Below, one piece after another: positions 28,661-41,058 of a stretch of 64,000 bases of DNA (position 1 is the stretch's first letter; every line of letters starts with the position of its first letter). Source of the DNA: Thalassotalea sp. 273M-4. GTDB lineage: Bacteria > Pseudomonadota > Gammaproteobacteria > Enterobacterales > Alteromonadaceae. The notes under the pieces are model-generated. The model was not told the DNA's origin and searched no databases. It saw only the letters and a program-made list of their open reading frames with translations. Location of the stretch: contig NZ_CP166961.1 in NCBI RefSeq assembly GCF_041410465.1, positions 2,852,001 through 2,916,000 on the forward strand. Direction: 5' to 3'. Made by a program: the position numbers and the translations under genes.

Positions 28661-29485
28661 TTACTTAGTACGACGACGGACAATAAACTTGTCAGTGCGC
28701 TTGTTTTTACGAGTCTTATAACCCTTAGTTGGTACACCCCAAGGTGATACCGGGTGACGACCGCCTGAAGTTTTACCTTCACCACCACCGTGTGGGTGAT
28801 CTACCGGGTTCATGGCAACACCACGAACTGTCGGACGAACACCACGCCAGCGTGTAGCACCTGCTTTACCCAAAGAGCGAAGCATGTGTTCAGCATTGCC
28901 GATTTCACCTAAAGTTGCACGACAATCCGCTTCGATTTTACGCATTTCGCCTGAACGAAGACGTACAGTTACGTAAGCGCCGTCTTTAGCAACTAGTTGT
29001 GCATATGTACCAGCAGCACGAGCTAGCTGAGCACCTTTACCAGGCTTAAGTTCGATTGCATGGATAACGCTACCTAGAGGAACATTACGTAGTGGTAATG
29101 TGTTACCTGCTTTGATAGGTGCATCTACACCAGACTGGATAGTATCACCAGCTGAAACACCTTTTGGTGCTAGGATGTATTTGCGCTCACCGTCTGCGTA
29201 TAAAACTAGTGCAATGTTTGCACTACGGTTTGGATCATATTCCAAACGCTCTACTTTCGCAGGGATGCCGTCTTTGTTGCGTTTAAAGTCAATCAGACGG
29301 TAGTGATGCTTGTGACCACCACCAACGTGACGAACTGTAATACGACCAGTATTGTTACGACCACCAGACTTAGAGTTTTTCTCTAAAAGTGGAGCGTAAG
29401 GCTTGCCTTTGTACAGATCCGGGTTAACCACTTTAACAACGTGGCGACGACCCGGAGAAGTAGGCTTACATTTAACAATAGCCAT
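28661..29485 (-). CDS. rplB: 50S ribosomal protein L2
   Basis: Conserved protein next to the peptidyl-transferase centre and needed for subunit association. It starts [20 protein letters not shown]. The key segment [29 protein letters not shown] contains the histidine linked to peptidyl-transferase assembly (His229 in E. coli). It has 274 aa (273 in E. coli). It lies 17 bases after rplW. Confidence 0.99.
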   Translation of the reverse strand: MAIVKCKPTSPGRRHVVKVVNPDLYKGKPYAPLLEKNSKSGGRNNTGRITVRHVGGGHKHHYRLIDFKRNKDGIPAKVERLEYDPNRSANIALVLYADGERKYILAPKGVSAGDTIQSGVDAPIKAGNTLPLRNVPLGSVIHAIELKPGKGAQLARAAGTYAQLVAKDGAYVTVRLRSGEMRKIEADCRATLGEIGNAEHMLRSLGKAGATRWRGVRPTVRGVAMNPVDHPHGGGEGKTSGGRHPVSPWGVPTKGYKTRKNKRTDKFIVRRRTK

Positions 29486-29502
29486 TTTTGTAACCTCTCC
29501 TA

Positions 29503-29805
29503 TTACTCTGCGCCGCCGACGAAGTCGATGTCGCTACCTTCTTTAAGAGTAACGTAGGCCTTTTTCCAATCGCTACGACGACCGAAACGAGCACCAGTAC
29601 GCTTTGTTTTACCCTTAACATTTAGAGTACGAACACCTGTCACTTCAACTTCGAAAAGTTTTTCAACAGCTGCTTTGATTTCAAGCTTGCTAGCATCTTT
29701 AGCTACTTTGAAAACAACAGTGTTGTTTAACTCAGCAGACATAGTTGCTTTTTCAGAAATGTTAGGTGCTAAAATCACCTTCAACAAACGTTCTTCGTTG
29801 ATCAT
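29503..29805 (-). CDS. rplW: 50S ribosomal protein L23
   Basis: Exit-tunnel protein and docking site for trigger factor and SRP. It starts [55 protein letters not shown], typical of the family. It has 100 aa as in E. coli. It overlaps rplD by four bases (ATGA), so translation is coupled. Confidence 0.99.
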   Translation of the reverse strand: MINEERLLKVILAPNISEKATMSAELNNTVVFKVAKDASKLEIKAAVEKLFEVEVTGVRTLNVKGKTKRTGARFGRRSDWKKAYVTLKEGSDIDFVGGAE

Positions 29806-30407
29806 GCTAACATCTCCTCAATTTGCTTAACTGCATCAGCAGTTACCAATACTTTCTCGAAACCAACTAGGCTAACAGGATCGATACCAGCTACGTCACG
29901 AACGTCAACTTTGTATAAGTTGCGAGCAGATAAGAATAAGTTCTCATCAACTTCTTTCGTTACGATTAGAACGTCTTTAAGTTCTAATTCTTTTAGCTTA
30001 GATACCAATTCTTTAGTTTTTGGTGTTTCTACCGCAAAGTTTTCAACCACGATTAGACGATCTTGACGTACTAATTCTGAAAGGATGCTTTGGATCGCAC
30101 CACGATACATTTTACGGTTAACTTTTTGGCTGTGATCTTGTGGACGAGCAGCGAATGTTACGCCACCTGAACGCCAGATTGGACCACGAGTTGTACCAGC
30201 ACGTGCACGGCCAGTACCTTTTTGACGCCATGGCTTTTTGCCACCGCCGCTAACTTCTGAACGAGTTTTTTGCTTTACAGTACCTTGACGAGCACCTGCT
30301 GCGTAAGCAACAACTACTTGGTGTACTAGAGCTTCGTTAAACTCACGTCCGAAGGTAGCTTCAGACACTTCAAGAGCACCAGATGCGTCTTTTAATGCTA
30401 ATTCCAT
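29802..30407 (-). CDS. rplD: 50S ribosomal protein L4
   Basis: Large-subunit assembly protein and, in E. coli, the autogenous repressor of the S10 operon at both transcription and translation. It starts [35 protein letters not shown]. The tunnel-lining loop [41 protein letters not shown] is intact. It has 201 aa as in E. coli. The ATG at 30407 is preferred to a preceding in-frame GTG. A hairpin plus T run in the rpsJ leader is its likely target. Confidence 0.98.
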   Translation of the reverse strand: MELALKDASGALEVSEATFGREFNEALVHQVVVAYAAGARQGTVKQKTRSEVSGGGKKPWRQKGTGRARAGTTRGPIWRSGGVTFAARPQDHSQKVNRKMYRGAIQSILSELVRQDRLIVVENFAVETPKTKELVSKLKELELKDVLIVTKEVDENLFLSARNLYKVDVRDVAGIDPVSLVGFEKVLVTADAVKQIEEMLA

Positions 30408-30424
30408 CACTAATCTCCTGGACG

Positions 30425-31063
30425 TTAGGCTTTAACAGCTGGTTTAACGATAACGTTGCCGTTAACTGCGCCCGGAACTGCACCTTTGATAAGAAGCAAG
30501 TTACGGTCCGCATCAACGCGAACGATTTCAAGGTTTTGAGTAGTAACTTTCTCAGCACCCATGTGACCAGACATTTTTTTGCCTTTAAATACACGACCTG
30601 GTGTTTGACACTGGCCGATTGAACCGTTTGAACGGTGTGAGATAGAGTTACCGTGAGTAGCGTCTTGCATGCTGAAGTTCCAGCGCTTGATACCACCTTG
30701 GAAACCTTTACCTTTAGAAGTACCGGTAACGTCTACTAATTTGGTTTCATTGAATAACTCAACAGTGATTTCACTGCCAGCTTCAATACCTTCACCTTCA
30801 CCATCTTTTAAACGGAATTCCCACAGACCACGACCTGCTTCAACGCCCGCTTTAGCATAGTGACCAGCTAAAGGCTTAGTAACACGACTAGCTTTACGAG
30901 TGCCAGTTGTTACTTGTAAACCGCGATAACCATCGTTTTCAAGAGTTTTAACTTGAGTAACGCGGTTAGCTTCAACTTCTAAGACTGTAACTGGAATTGA
31001 TACGCCATCTTCAGTGAAGATACGAGTCATACCAACTTTACGTCCGACTAAACCAATAGTCAT
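30425..31063 (-). CDS. rplC: 50S ribosomal protein L3
   Basis: Assembly initiator near the peptidyl-transferase centre. It starts [40 protein letters not shown]. The long loop [44 protein letters not shown] contains the glutamine methylated by PrmB in E. coli (QTPG). It has 212 aa (209 in E. coli). It is the second gene of the S10 operon, 15 bases after rpsJ. Confidence 0.99.
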   Translation of the reverse strand: MTIGLVGRKVGMTRIFTEDGVSIPVTVLEVEANRVTQVKTLENDGYRGLQVTTGTRKASRVTKPLAGHYAKAGVEAGRGLWEFRLKDGEGEGIEAGSEITVELFNETKLVDVTGTSKGKGFQGGIKRWNFSMQDATHGNSISHRSNGSIGQCQTPGRVFKGKKMSGHMGAEKVTTQNLEIVRVDADRNLLLIKGAVPGAVNGNVIVKPAVKA

Positions 31064-31078
31064 AGTTAAATCCCCTTA

Positions 31079-31466
<388 letters not shown>

Positions 31467-31600
31467 CGCTTATATACATTCAACTCCCAATCGGAGTTGC
31501 TGTTGATTAGTGTTTTCTTGTTATTTGGCATTTATTAAATAATAAAAACCAAGGTGAAAACCTAATATATTGCCTTAACCATCTCGGCTAAGGCTGGCGT

Positions 31601-31628
31601 ATTATACACAAATGAAAATACAACTCAA
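31601..31628 (-). promoter_or_regulatory. Candidate S10 operon promoter
   Basis: On the minus strand TTGAGT (31623-31628), a 16-base spacer and TATAAT (31601-31606), with ACGCCAGCC as discriminator. It lies about 210 bases upstream of rpsJ, leaving room for the regulatory leader. Confidence 0.75.
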
Positions 31629-31999
31629 GTTTATTTTTTAAACAAAGCCAATAAATATTCGCTCTGCTGCTCTTGGTTAGTGTAAAGACCAGACCTAAGT
31701 ATAAACGACAATAGGATGTGGGTTCTAACAGTGTTTTGTTATTATTTGTTAAGTCAAGGTTAAAACGCTGCTTTGCACTGGTTTTGCCTTAACCTGCAAT
31801 GACTTTTAAACTCGCGTTATTTGCAGCTCTTAGACTCGATTAAAGCCAATCCGATTTTAGTCTGCACCATTTAACCTAAGTTCCTGGTGTTTATGCTACT
31901 TATCTATTGGGTAAAAATTATGTCATAATAAACGATTCTCGATTTTCTCTGCTCTAGTCTTATTAATGCAGAGTTTCAGCTCAAGCGGAAGGAAGTAAG

Positions 32000-34822
32000 A
32001 TGAAAACAATCGAAGTTCGCGGTGCTCGTACCCATAATCTAAAAAACATTGACTTAGATATCCCTAGAGACAAGTTGATTGTCATTACTGGGTTATCGGG
32101 GTCGGGCAAATCATCCTTAGCCTTTGATACCCTATATGCCGAAGGCCAGCGTCGATATGTTGAGTCTTTATCTTCTTACGCTCGTCAATTTTTATCCTTA
32201 ATGGAAAAGCCCGATGTAGATCACATAGAGGGTCTCTCACCGGCTATTTCAATAGAGCAAAAATCAACTTCGCACAATCCGCGCTCAACCGTCGGTACCA
32301 TTACCGAAATCTACGATTACCTGCGTTTACTATACGCCCGTGTTGGTGAGCCTCGCTGCCCTACCCATAAACAACCTTTGGCCGCGCAAACCATAAGTCA
32401 GATGGTTGATAAAGTTTTAGAGCTCGACGAAGGCACTAAAGTGATGTTATTGGCCCCTGTGGTGCAAAATCGGAAGGGCGAGCACATTAAGTTATTAGAT
32501 AACCTTGCCGCGCAAGGTTACATTCGTGCCCGAATAGATGGTGAAGTATGTGACTTGTCCGATCCACCGACCTTGGACTTACATAAAAAGCATACCATTG
32601 AAGTGGTAGTTGACAGACTCAAAGTACGTGATGATATTCAAACTCGTTTAGCCGAATCATTTGAAACGGCACTATCTCTTACCGATGGTATCGCCGCCAT
32701 TGCCTTTATGGATGCGCCTGATAAGCCTGAACTTCTTTTTTCCGCAAACTTTGCCTGTCCGCAATGTGGCTACAGTATGCAAAAGCCAGAGCCTCGATTA
32801 TTCTCTTTTAATAACCCTGCAGGGGCTTGTCAAAGTTGTGATGGCTTAGGTATTAAACAGTTCTTTGACCCACATCGGGTGATCAGTAACCCAGAACTAA
32901 GCCTGGCAGGTGGTGCGATTAGAGGCTGGGATAAACGCAATTTTTATTACTTTCAAATGTTAACGTCATTGGCAGATCACTACGGTTTTGACTTAAATAA
33001 ACCGTTTCAACAACTTACCGATGAACAGCAACAGCTGATCTTAAATGGTAGCGGTGATGAAGACATTCAGTTCAAATATATGAACGATAGAGGTGACATC
33101 GTTGTTCGCAAGCACCCGTTTGAAGGGATTTTGGTGAATATGGACAGGCGCTATCGCGAAACCGAATCGAATGCGGTGCGTGAAGAGCTGTCTAAATACT
33201 TAAACTCACAAGCGTGTCCAAGCTGTGAGGGCAGTCGTTTGCGCCAAGAAGCGCGCAATGTCTTTATTGATGATAAGCCTTTGCATCATATTACTGAATA
33301 CTCTATTGCCGACTCTGCTCAGTTTTTTAGTCAATTAGCGCTTGTAGGTCAACGCCAGCAAATTGCCGAGAAAATATTAAAAGAAATTAATGACCGTTTA
33401 GGCTTCTTAGTTAATGTTGGTCTCAATTACCTGAGCCTGTCTCGAAGCGCCGATACCTTATCAGGTGGCGAAGCGCAGCGTATTCGACTTGCTTCTCAAA
33501 TTGGTGCCGGCTTAGTGGGGGTCATGTACGTATTAGATGAACCGTCCATTGGTTTGCATCAACGCGATAACGAACGCTTATTAAAAACCCTTATTCATCT
33601 TCGTGATTTGGGTAATACGGTCATTGTGGTAGAACACGATGAAGACGCGATTAAAGAAGCCGACCACATTATCGATATTGGCCCAGGGGCGGGTGTACAT
33701 GGCGGTCAAGTTATTGCCCAAGGGAGCTTACCAGATATTCTAGCCAATCCTCATTCAATCACTGGTAAGTATTTATCTGGCGAAGAGTTCATTGCGGTTC
33801 CTAAAAAACGTACACCGATAACATTAGACAAAGTGGTAAACTTAACCGGCGCTACAGGTAATAACCTGAAGAATGTCGATTTAACCATTCCAGTTGGTTT
33901 AATGACCTGTGTTACCGGTGTTTCAGGCTCGGGTAAATCGACCCTAATTAATGATACTTTATATAAGTTGGCGCATATTGAATTAAACCGCGCCACCTTA
34001 GATGAACCTGCGCCGTATAAGAGTATTAGTGGGCTTGAACATTTAGATAAAGTTATCGACATAGACCAAAGTCCTATTGGGCGAACCCCACGTTCAAACC
34101 CGGCCACCTATACCGGTATATTTACCTCGATTCGTGATATTTTTGCCGCTACTCAAGAATCTCGCTCACGTGGTTATAAACCAGGTCGCTTTAGTTTTAA
34201 CGTAAAAGGTGGGCGTTGTGAAGCCTGTCAGGGTGATGGCGTTATCAAAGTTGAAATGCACTTCTTACCCGATGTGTATGTACCATGTGATGTTTGTAAA
34301 GGCCAACGCTATAACCGTGAAACCCTAGAAATTCGCTACAAGGGAAAAAACATTCACGAAGTGTTGGATATGACCATCGAAAACGCCTTTGACTTTTTTC
34401 ATGCCATTCCAGCGGTTAAGCGTAAATTACAAACTTTAATGGATGTGGGCTTGTCTTATATTAAGCTAGGCCAGTCTGCTACCACCCTATCTGGTGGTGA
34501 AGCGCAGAGGGTGAAACTGTCAAAAGAGTTATCTAAGCGTGATACCGGCCAAACCTTGTATATTTTAGATGAGCCCACCACGGGATTACACTTTCACGAT
34601 ATACGCCAATTAATGACGGTACTTCATCGCCTGCGCGATCATGGTAATACCATTGTTATCATTGAACATAATTTAGATGTGATAAAAACCGCCGATTGGA
34701 TTGTAGACCTTGGCCCTGAAGGCGGCTCTGGTGGCGGTGAAATTTTAGTGGCTGGTACACCAGAAGAGGTTGCTGAGCATAAAGCGTCTCATACCGCGAG
34801 GTTTTTAAAGCCGCTACTTTAA
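32000..34822 (+). CDS. uvrA: Excinuclease ABC subunit A
   Basis: Damage-recognition ATPase of nucleotide excision repair. Of its 940 aa, two ABC modules are visible: Walker [15 protein letters not shown] (about residues 31-44) and [15 protein letters not shown] (about 640). Signature motifs are LSGGEAQRI and [11 protein letters not shown], with Walker [15 protein letters not shown] and [14 protein letters not shown]. Zinc modules are CPQCGYSM...CQSCDG and CEACQGDG...CDVCKG. The ATG has GGAAGGAAG upstream. It is divergent from rpsJ. No LexA box of the CTGT-N8-ACAG type is visible in the 31391-31999 gap. Confidence 0.99.
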   Translation: MKTIEVRGARTHNLKNIDLDIPRDKLIVITGLSGSGKSSLAFDTLYAEGQRRYVESLSSYARQFLSLMEKPDVDHIEGLSPAISIEQKSTSHNPRSTVGTITEIYDYLRLLYARVGEPRCPTHKQPLAAQTISQMVDKVLELDEGTKVMLLAPVVQNRKGEHIKLLDNLAAQGYIRARIDGEVCDLSDPPTLDLHKKHTIEVVVDRLKVRDDIQTRLAESFETALSLTDGIAAIAFMDAPDKPELLFSANFACPQCGYSMQKPEPRLFSFNNPAGACQSCDGLGIKQFFDPHRVISNPELSLAGGAIRGWDKRNFYYFQMLTSLADHYGFDLNKPFQQLTDEQQQLILNGSGDEDIQFKYMNDRGDIVVRKHPFEGILVNMDRRYRETESNAVREELSKYLNSQACPSCEGSRLRQEARNVFIDDKPLHHITEYSIADSAQFFSQLALVGQRQQIAEKILKEINDRLGFLVNVGLNYLSLSRSADTLSGGEAQRIRLASQIGAGLVGVMYVLDEPSIGLHQRDNERLLKTLIHLRDLGNTVIVVEHDEDAIKEADHIIDIGPGAGVHGGQVIAQGSLPDILANPHSITGKYLSGEEFIAVPKKRTPITLDKVVNLTGATGNNLKNVDLTIPVGLMTCVTGVSGSGKSTLINDTLYKLAHIELNRATLDEPAPYKSISGLEHLDKVIDIDQSPIGRTPRSNPATYTGIFTSIRDIFAATQESRSRGYKPGRFSFNVKGGRCEACQGDGVIKVEMHFLPDVYVPCDVCKGQRYNRETLEIRYKGKNIHEVLDMTIENAFDFFHAIPAVKRKLQTLMDVGLSYIKLGQSATTLSGGEAQRVKLSKELSKRDTGQTLYILDEPTTGLHFHDIRQLMTVLHRLRDHGNTIVIIEHNLDVIKTADWIVDLGPEGGSGGGEILVAGTPEEVAEHKASHTARFLKPLL

Positions 34823-34835
34823 GCTATCGCTAATA

Positions 34836-34939
34836 CTGTAAGGCTGTAAGGCTGTAAGGCTGTAAGGCTGTAAGGCTGTAAGGCTGTAAGGCTGTAAGGC
34901 TGTAAGGCTGTAAGGCTGTAAGGCTGTAAGGCTGTAAGG
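34836..34939. repeat. Thirteen perfect copies of an 8-bp tandem repeat
   Basis: CTGTAAGG is repeated 13 times without a mismatch (104 bases), starting 14 bases after the uvrA stop codon. Such perfect microsatellites change copy number by slippage. It is outside any convincing reading frame, so it is not an obvious coding phase switch. The gap 34823-35225 holds this repeat and two short hairpin repeats. Confidence 0.97.
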
Positions 34940-35019
34940 CAAAGTGTGCTCAAACCAAATTATTAGTAAAGCCAAAATATCAGACAAAGAGTGCCGTTAC
35001 ACCTCCATAGAAAGAGAAA

Positions 35020-35045
35020 CGTCATCCCGTTGAAGAACGGGATCT
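35020..35045. repeat. REP-like hairpin repeat, copy 1
   Basis: A 26-base element with the stem ATCCCGTT-gaag-AACGGGAT. An identical copy lies 89 bases downstream. Confidence 0.75.
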
Positions 35046-35108
35046 ACTTCGGTTCGAGGTGGCCCTAATGTCGCTTTTGTGCCAAGAACAAAAGTTAGAA
35101 AAAAGCAT

Positions 35109-35134
35109 CGTCATCCCGTTGAAGAACGGGATCT
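35109..35134. repeat. REP-like hairpin repeat, copy 2
   Basis: Exact repeat of the element at 35020-35045, same orientation. Short elements of this form (ATCCCG hairpin) are common dispersed intergenic repeats in Proteobacteria. Confidence 0.75.
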
Positions 35135-35225
35135 CCTTAAGATTCAAAGTAAACAAGAACCCTTGTTTTAGAGCACACTTTTACTAAAGGAGGTTGCGGC
35201 AACTGCTCAGAACAGCCGTTAACGG

Positions 35226-37277
<2,052 letters not shown>

Positions 37278-37468
37278 TTAAAGTCTTATCTGTAACAAAA
37301 AACTTACGTGCTATAACCGTAAAATACAAGCACTATTTAAACACTTGTATGAAAAAGCCCAGTTGGTGTCGGCAATATCTGCAGCTTACGTTAAAATATA
37401 CGCTATGACTTGAGGATTACGGTTTCACAGGCTAGAATTCGCCACCTCATTAATTAAGAGAAATTTAC

Positions 37469-38563
37469 ATGTTAAGTCACATCCACCCTGACAATTACGC
37501 TTCCCAACTTGAAACCAAAACGCTAGCAATGACCGAATTATTTGCGCCGTTTTCACCGCCAGAGGTTGAAGTATTTACGTCTGAACCTTTGCATTATAGA
37601 TTACGAGCAGAGTTTAGAGTTTGGCACGACGGTGACGATGTGTATTACATCATGTTTAACCAAGAGACTCGCGAAAAATACCGCGTTGATCAATTTCCCG
37701 TTGCGAGCAAACTGATTAATGAGGCAATGCAATCTTTAATTACGTACATCAAAGACAAAGAAGTTCTACGTCGTAAGCTTTTCCAAGTAGATTTTTTATC
37801 AACCTTGTCAGGTGAGTTATTGGTTAGTTTGTTGTACCACAAGCAATTAGACGATGAATGGCAACAACAAGCAGAACAATTAAAAGCTAAGCTCAATGAG
37901 CTTGCCAATACGAGCCTTATCGGTCGCGCTCGCAAACAGAAAGTGGTACTAGGCCAAGATTACGTCACCGAAGTATTACACGTTAAAGGCAAGCAGCTTA
38001 CTTATCAGCAAGTAGAAAACAGCTTTACTCAACCAAACGGTGGCGTTAATGAAAAGATGCTCACTTGGGCCGTTGATGCAACAGCCAATGCTAACACCGA
38101 CTTAGTCGAACTATATTGTGGTAATGGTAATTTCTCGATAGCTTTAGCGCCAAACTTTAACAAAGTACTGGCAACCGAAATTTCTAAAAGCTCGGTTAAC
38201 TCGGCGCAGTTTAACATTGCGGCAAACGCTGTTAACAATTTAGATATTATCCGTATGTCCAGTGAAGAGTTTAGCCAAGCAATGAATGGTGAACGCCAAT
38301 TTCGACGCTTAGAGGGCTTTGACTTAAGCCAATACAGTTATGACACCGTATTGGTCGATCCTCCTCGTTCAGGGCTAGATCCGGCATCTGAAGAGTTGGT
38401 CTCTCGTTTTAACAAGATCCTATATATATCGTGTAATCCACACACCCTAGCGCATAACTTAGAAACGTTAACCAAAACCCATAAAATTGATCAGTTTGCT
38501 TTGTTCGACCAATTCCCTTACACCGACCACATCGAATGTGGCATGGTGCTAACCCGAAAATAA
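37469..38563 (+). CDS. trmA: tRNA (uracil-5-)-methyltransferase TrmA
   Basis: SAM-dependent enzyme making ribothymidine-54 in the T-loop of tRNA (also acting on tmRNA). Of its 364 aa, the SAM site is [15 protein letters not shown] (about residues 214-228). The motif [12 protein letters not shown] and the catalytic cysteine in [15 protein letters not shown] (about 324) follow, and the end [16 protein letters not shown] is typical of TrmA. As in E. coli it lies near fabR, here convergent with it. Confidence 0.98.
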   Translation: MLSHIHPDNYASQLETKTLAMTELFAPFSPPEVEVFTSEPLHYRLRAEFRVWHDGDDVYYIMFNQETREKYRVDQFPVASKLINEAMQSLITYIKDKEVLRRKLFQVDFLSTLSGELLVSLLYHKQLDDEWQQQAEQLKAKLNELANTSLIGRARKQKVVLGQDYVTEVLHVKGKQLTYQQVENSFTQPNGGVNEKMLTWAVDATANANTDLVELYCGNGNFSIALAPNFNKVLATEISKSSVNSAQFNIAANAVNNLDIIRMSSEEFSQAMNGERQFRRLEGFDLSQYSYDTVLVDPPRSGLDPASEELVSRFNKILYISCNPHTLAHNLETLTKTHKIDQFALFDQFPYTDHIECGMVLTRK

Positions 38564-38579
38564 CCAATATTTACGGGAC

Positions 38580-38610
38580 AATGCCCAAACGGCAATAACG
38601 TTTGGGCATT
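38580..38610. terminator. Convergent terminator between trmA and fabR
   Basis: AATGCCCAAACG and CGTTTGGGCATT form a 12-bp stem with a seven-base loop between the two convergent genes. T-rich sequence follows on the plus strand; the stem abuts the fabR stop codon. Confidence 0.75.
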
Positions 38611-39233
38611 TATTCTTTGCGTTTAGCGTCGATTTCTGCCACCGCATACGTACCACGGACAACATAACGAAGTTGTTTTATTGTCCGTTCGGTAATTTCT
38701 TCTCGCTCTTGTTTATTGGCATCAAGTGCTTCAGCCCCCGCACTAAACACAAGAATCACTAGCGCATTGGCTTGTAAATAACAGGTCTCTGGATCTAATT
38801 TGGTTGCCTTTTGTAAGTAATCACAAAGCTCCATAGTAAAATAACGAATTTCACGATTTACCGCGGCCCGAAACTCTGCTGACGTACCAGAACGCTCTCG
38901 TAACAACAACCGAAATACATTACCGTTAGCTTCAATAAATTCCATAAAGGTGATCACAGAAATTTTGATCACAGAACCACCTTTTTCAATTCTTTGTCTG
39001 GCTTGGCGCATCAATTGACGTAACGTTAGGCCTGCTTCATCAACCAAGGTTAGGCCAAGCTCATTCATGTCATTAAAGTGTCGATAAAACGATGTCGCGG
39101 CCAAACCGGCTTCTTTGGCAACTTCGCGTAAACTTAAATTTGAAAAACTCTGTTCAGCACTCAGTTGATTTAAGGCGGCATCGATTATTTGCCGTCTGGT
39201 GCGCTCTTTTTGTTTTGCTCGGATACCTGTCAT
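38610..39233 (-). CDS. fabR: TetR-family unsaturated fatty-acid repressor FabR
   Basis: Transcription factor that senses the ratio of unsaturated to saturated acyl-ACP/CoA. The N-terminal helix-turn-helix is [53 protein letters not shown] (about 8-62), and the following [29 protein letters not shown] is specific to FabR. It has 207 aa (215 to 234 in enterics). It is divergent from a fatty-acid desaturase whose promoter region carries a FabR-like operator. Confidence 0.94.
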   Translation of the reverse strand: MTGIRAKQKERTRRQIIDAALNQLSAEQSFSNLSLREVAKEAGLAATSFYRHFNDMNELGLTLVDEAGLTLRQLMRQARQRIEKGGSVIKISVITFMEFIEANGNVFRLLLRERSGTSAEFRAAVNREIRYFTMELCDYLQKATKLDPETCYLQANALVILVFSAGAEALDANKQEREEITERTIKQLRYVVRGTYAVAEIDAKRKE

Positions 39234-39280
39234 AAGACCCTACATAAATGTCTGTAATCCAAAATAGTATAACTTTTTCA

Positions 39281-39326
39281 TTGACCCAGAGTAAACTCAA
39301 GTTAAAATAGCGTACACTTGTTCACT
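39281..39326 (+). promoter_or_regulatory. Desaturase promoter with FabR-like operator
   Basis: TTGACC (39281-39286), 16 bases, then TAAAAT (39303-39308). Directly after the -10 lies AGCGTACACTTGTTCACT (39309-39326), an imperfect palindrome closely resembling the FabR site of E. coli fabA/fabB (AGCGTACA...TGTTCGCT as I recall it). Binding there would block transcription start, giving feedback control of desaturation. Confidence 0.75.
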
Positions 39327-39360
39327 CAAGTTTAGTTCTAATTATTATAATGAGAAATAA

Positions 39361-40479
39361 ATGAAAAAAGCTCCCATCATTTGGTTAAACGTGTTGATAT
39401 TTTCGATTACGTTTTTATTCGCCATCATCGCTGTCCCTTATCGAGCAATTACCCATGGTTTTGATGCCTTTGAAATCATCACCGCAATTATTTGTTTTTG
39501 TTATTGTGGAATGTCAATAACAGCTGGGTATCACCGCTTATGGTCACACAAAGCATTTCAGGCGAATGCCGTATTTCGTTTTATTTGCGCCATTGGTGGT
39601 GCCTTTGCCTTACAAAATAGTATATTGCATTGGTGCTCAGATCATCGCGTGCATCACAAACACGTCGATAAAAACGATATTGACCCATACTCTGCTAAGC
39701 GAGGTTTTTGGTACAGTCACATTGGCTGGATGCTAAGAGACTATCAACCACACACCTACGACAATTATGACAATGTGCGAGACTTACAAAAAGATAAAAT
39801 TGTGATGTGGCAACACAAGCATTACATTGCCCTAAGTTTAGCAACCAACTTTGGTATTCCTATTGCCTTAGGTTTGCTCCATGGTGATGTTATCTCTGCC
39901 ATCTTACTTGCTGGTGTATTGCGTTTAGTGTTAAGTCATCACACCACATTTTTTATCAACTCTTTGGCTCATATCTGGGGTAAGCAAACTTATACGGACA
40001 AAAACTCGGCACGAGATAATGGCTTTTTAGCTTTATTCACCTTTGGCGAAGGCTACCACAACTTTCATCATATATTTGAAAACGATTACCGCAATGGCAT
40101 TCGTTGGTGGCATTTTGACCCAACCAAATGGCTGATTAAGTTTTGCAGTTACTTTAACTGGACAACCAAGCTTCGTAAAACCCCTGAAGACAAAATCGCC
40201 AAGTCAAAAGCGCGAATGCAGTGGCTAAATGCATCTAAACAGCTTGAGAATAAACACAATTCACAAGAACTATTAGTGACTCTGCAACAAGAATATGATG
40301 CGCTAATTGATAAAATGACGGTGTATTATGAAACTAAGAAAAAACTATTAGCTAAGAAAGGCAACCAATTAAGTGAAGATGTTGAAAAAACCGCTTTAGC
40401 TAAGCAATATAAACAGTTAAAACAAGAGCTCAATATGCACATCGAGCAATGGAATAACTTTAGAGCTCAATTCGCCTAA
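39361..40479 (+). CDS. Acyl-CoA delta-9-type fatty-acid desaturase
   Basis: Integral-membrane di-iron desaturase (372 aa) that introduces a double bond into acyl chains, used for membrane fluidity at low temperature. The three histidine boxes are present: HRLWSH (about 60-65), HRVHHKH (about 96-102) and HNFHH (about 234-238). Hydrophobic segments occur at the N-terminus and around residues 155-200. After about residue 270 the protein has a charged helical extension of roughly 100 aa, probably coiled coil, which is not part of the catalytic core. It is divergent from fabR with a FabR-like operator. Confidence 0.92.
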   Translation: MKKAPIIWLNVLIFSITFLFAIIAVPYRAITHGFDAFEIITAIICFCYCGMSITAGYHRLWSHKAFQANAVFRFICAIGGAFALQNSILHWCSDHRVHHKHVDKNDIDPYSAKRGFWYSHIGWMLRDYQPHTYDNYDNVRDLQKDKIVMWQHKHYIALSLATNFGIPIALGLLHGDVISAILLAGVLRLVLSHHTTFFINSLAHIWGKQTYTDKNSARDNGFLALFTFGEGYHNFHHIFENDYRNGIRWWHFDPTKWLIKFCSYFNWTTKLRKTPEDKIAKSKARMQWLNASKQLENKHNSQELLVTLQQEYDALIDKMTVYYETKKKLLAKKGNQLSEDVEKTALAKQYKQLKQELNMHIEQWNNFRAQFA

Positions 40480-40499
40480 GCGTTACTCGCAAGCATACA

Positions 40500-40524
40500 A
40501 AAAGCAGACTATGTCTGCTTTTTG
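40500..40524. terminator. Bidirectional terminator after the desaturase
   Basis: AAAAAGCAGAC-tat-GTCTGCTTTTT, 21 bases after the desaturase stop and shared with the convergent lipoprotein gene. Confidence 0.88.
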
Positions 40525-40571
40525 TATATTTATTAAATCATGACTATTTTAAATACTAACTCATAAGATCA

Positions 40572-41024
40572 TCAAATCTCACTTGGTGTTACCTTCACTC
40601 CCGGCACCAGCACTTCAACGTGTTTAACCCTAAATGGCACCCCCCACTGATAAATGGTCATTATCGAATTATCCACCCTGCCTAGTATTTTTACTTTGGC
40701 GCCATCTTGTTGAAACTCTTTGGCTAAATTTAACAATAAAAACTTCTCGCCAGTGTTACTCATAAGACCGTAAAAACCACCCTCTAAATTGATGAATTTT
40801 ATCGTCCCTGTATACCATTGAAATTGCTCTTTTGGTTTACGGCTTAAAGACTCGGGGACTTCTGTAGGGTGTTTCATTGGCAATGATTCATGCTTCGTGG
40901 CCATGGTTTTTCCAGCGCTGGTATCCATAGTGTTAGCTGATTTAGCACAACCCATTAGGGGGGCTAAGAAAATGAATAAAAAGAGCATGGTAAGCAATGC
41001 TCGGATGTTTAAACTTACTATCAT
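40572..41024 (-). CDS. Hypothetical lipoprotein
   Basis: A 150-residue protein with a lipoprotein signal peptide (hydrophobic to about 24, lipobox LMGC, then AKSANTMD). The mature part is a short disordered stretch followed by a compact beta-rich domain (FQWYTGTIKFINLEGGFYGLMSNTGEKFLLLNL ... VKILGRVDNSIMTIYQWGVPFRVKHVEVL) that looks like an OB-type fold. I do not recognise the family. It follows a second lipoprotein gene by 34 bases on the same strand, so the two are probably one operon. Confidence 0.7.
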   Translation of the reverse strand: MIVSLNIRALLTMLFLFIFLAPLMGCAKSANTMDTSAGKTMATKHESLPMKHPTEVPESLSRKPKEQFQWYTGTIKFINLEGGFYGLMSNTGEKFLLLNLAKEFQQDGAKVKILGRVDNSIMTIYQWGVPFRVKHVEVLVPGVKVTPSEI

Positions 41025-41058
41025 TGTACTTCCCGTTCAACGTGATATAGCCATTTTT

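Noticed and set aside
30370..30696. Open frame of 108 codons on the minus strand between rplC and rplD
   Set aside because: It is in the wrong frame over the 3' part of rplC, which is certain from its product.
31629..31999. LexA (SOS) box upstream of uvrA
   Set aside because: No CTGT-N8-ACAG sequence with acceptable match was found in the gap; SOS control cannot be claimed from sequence.
34836..34939. Possible CRISPR array
   Set aside because: The repeats are 8 bp, perfect and without spacers, so this is a microsatellite.
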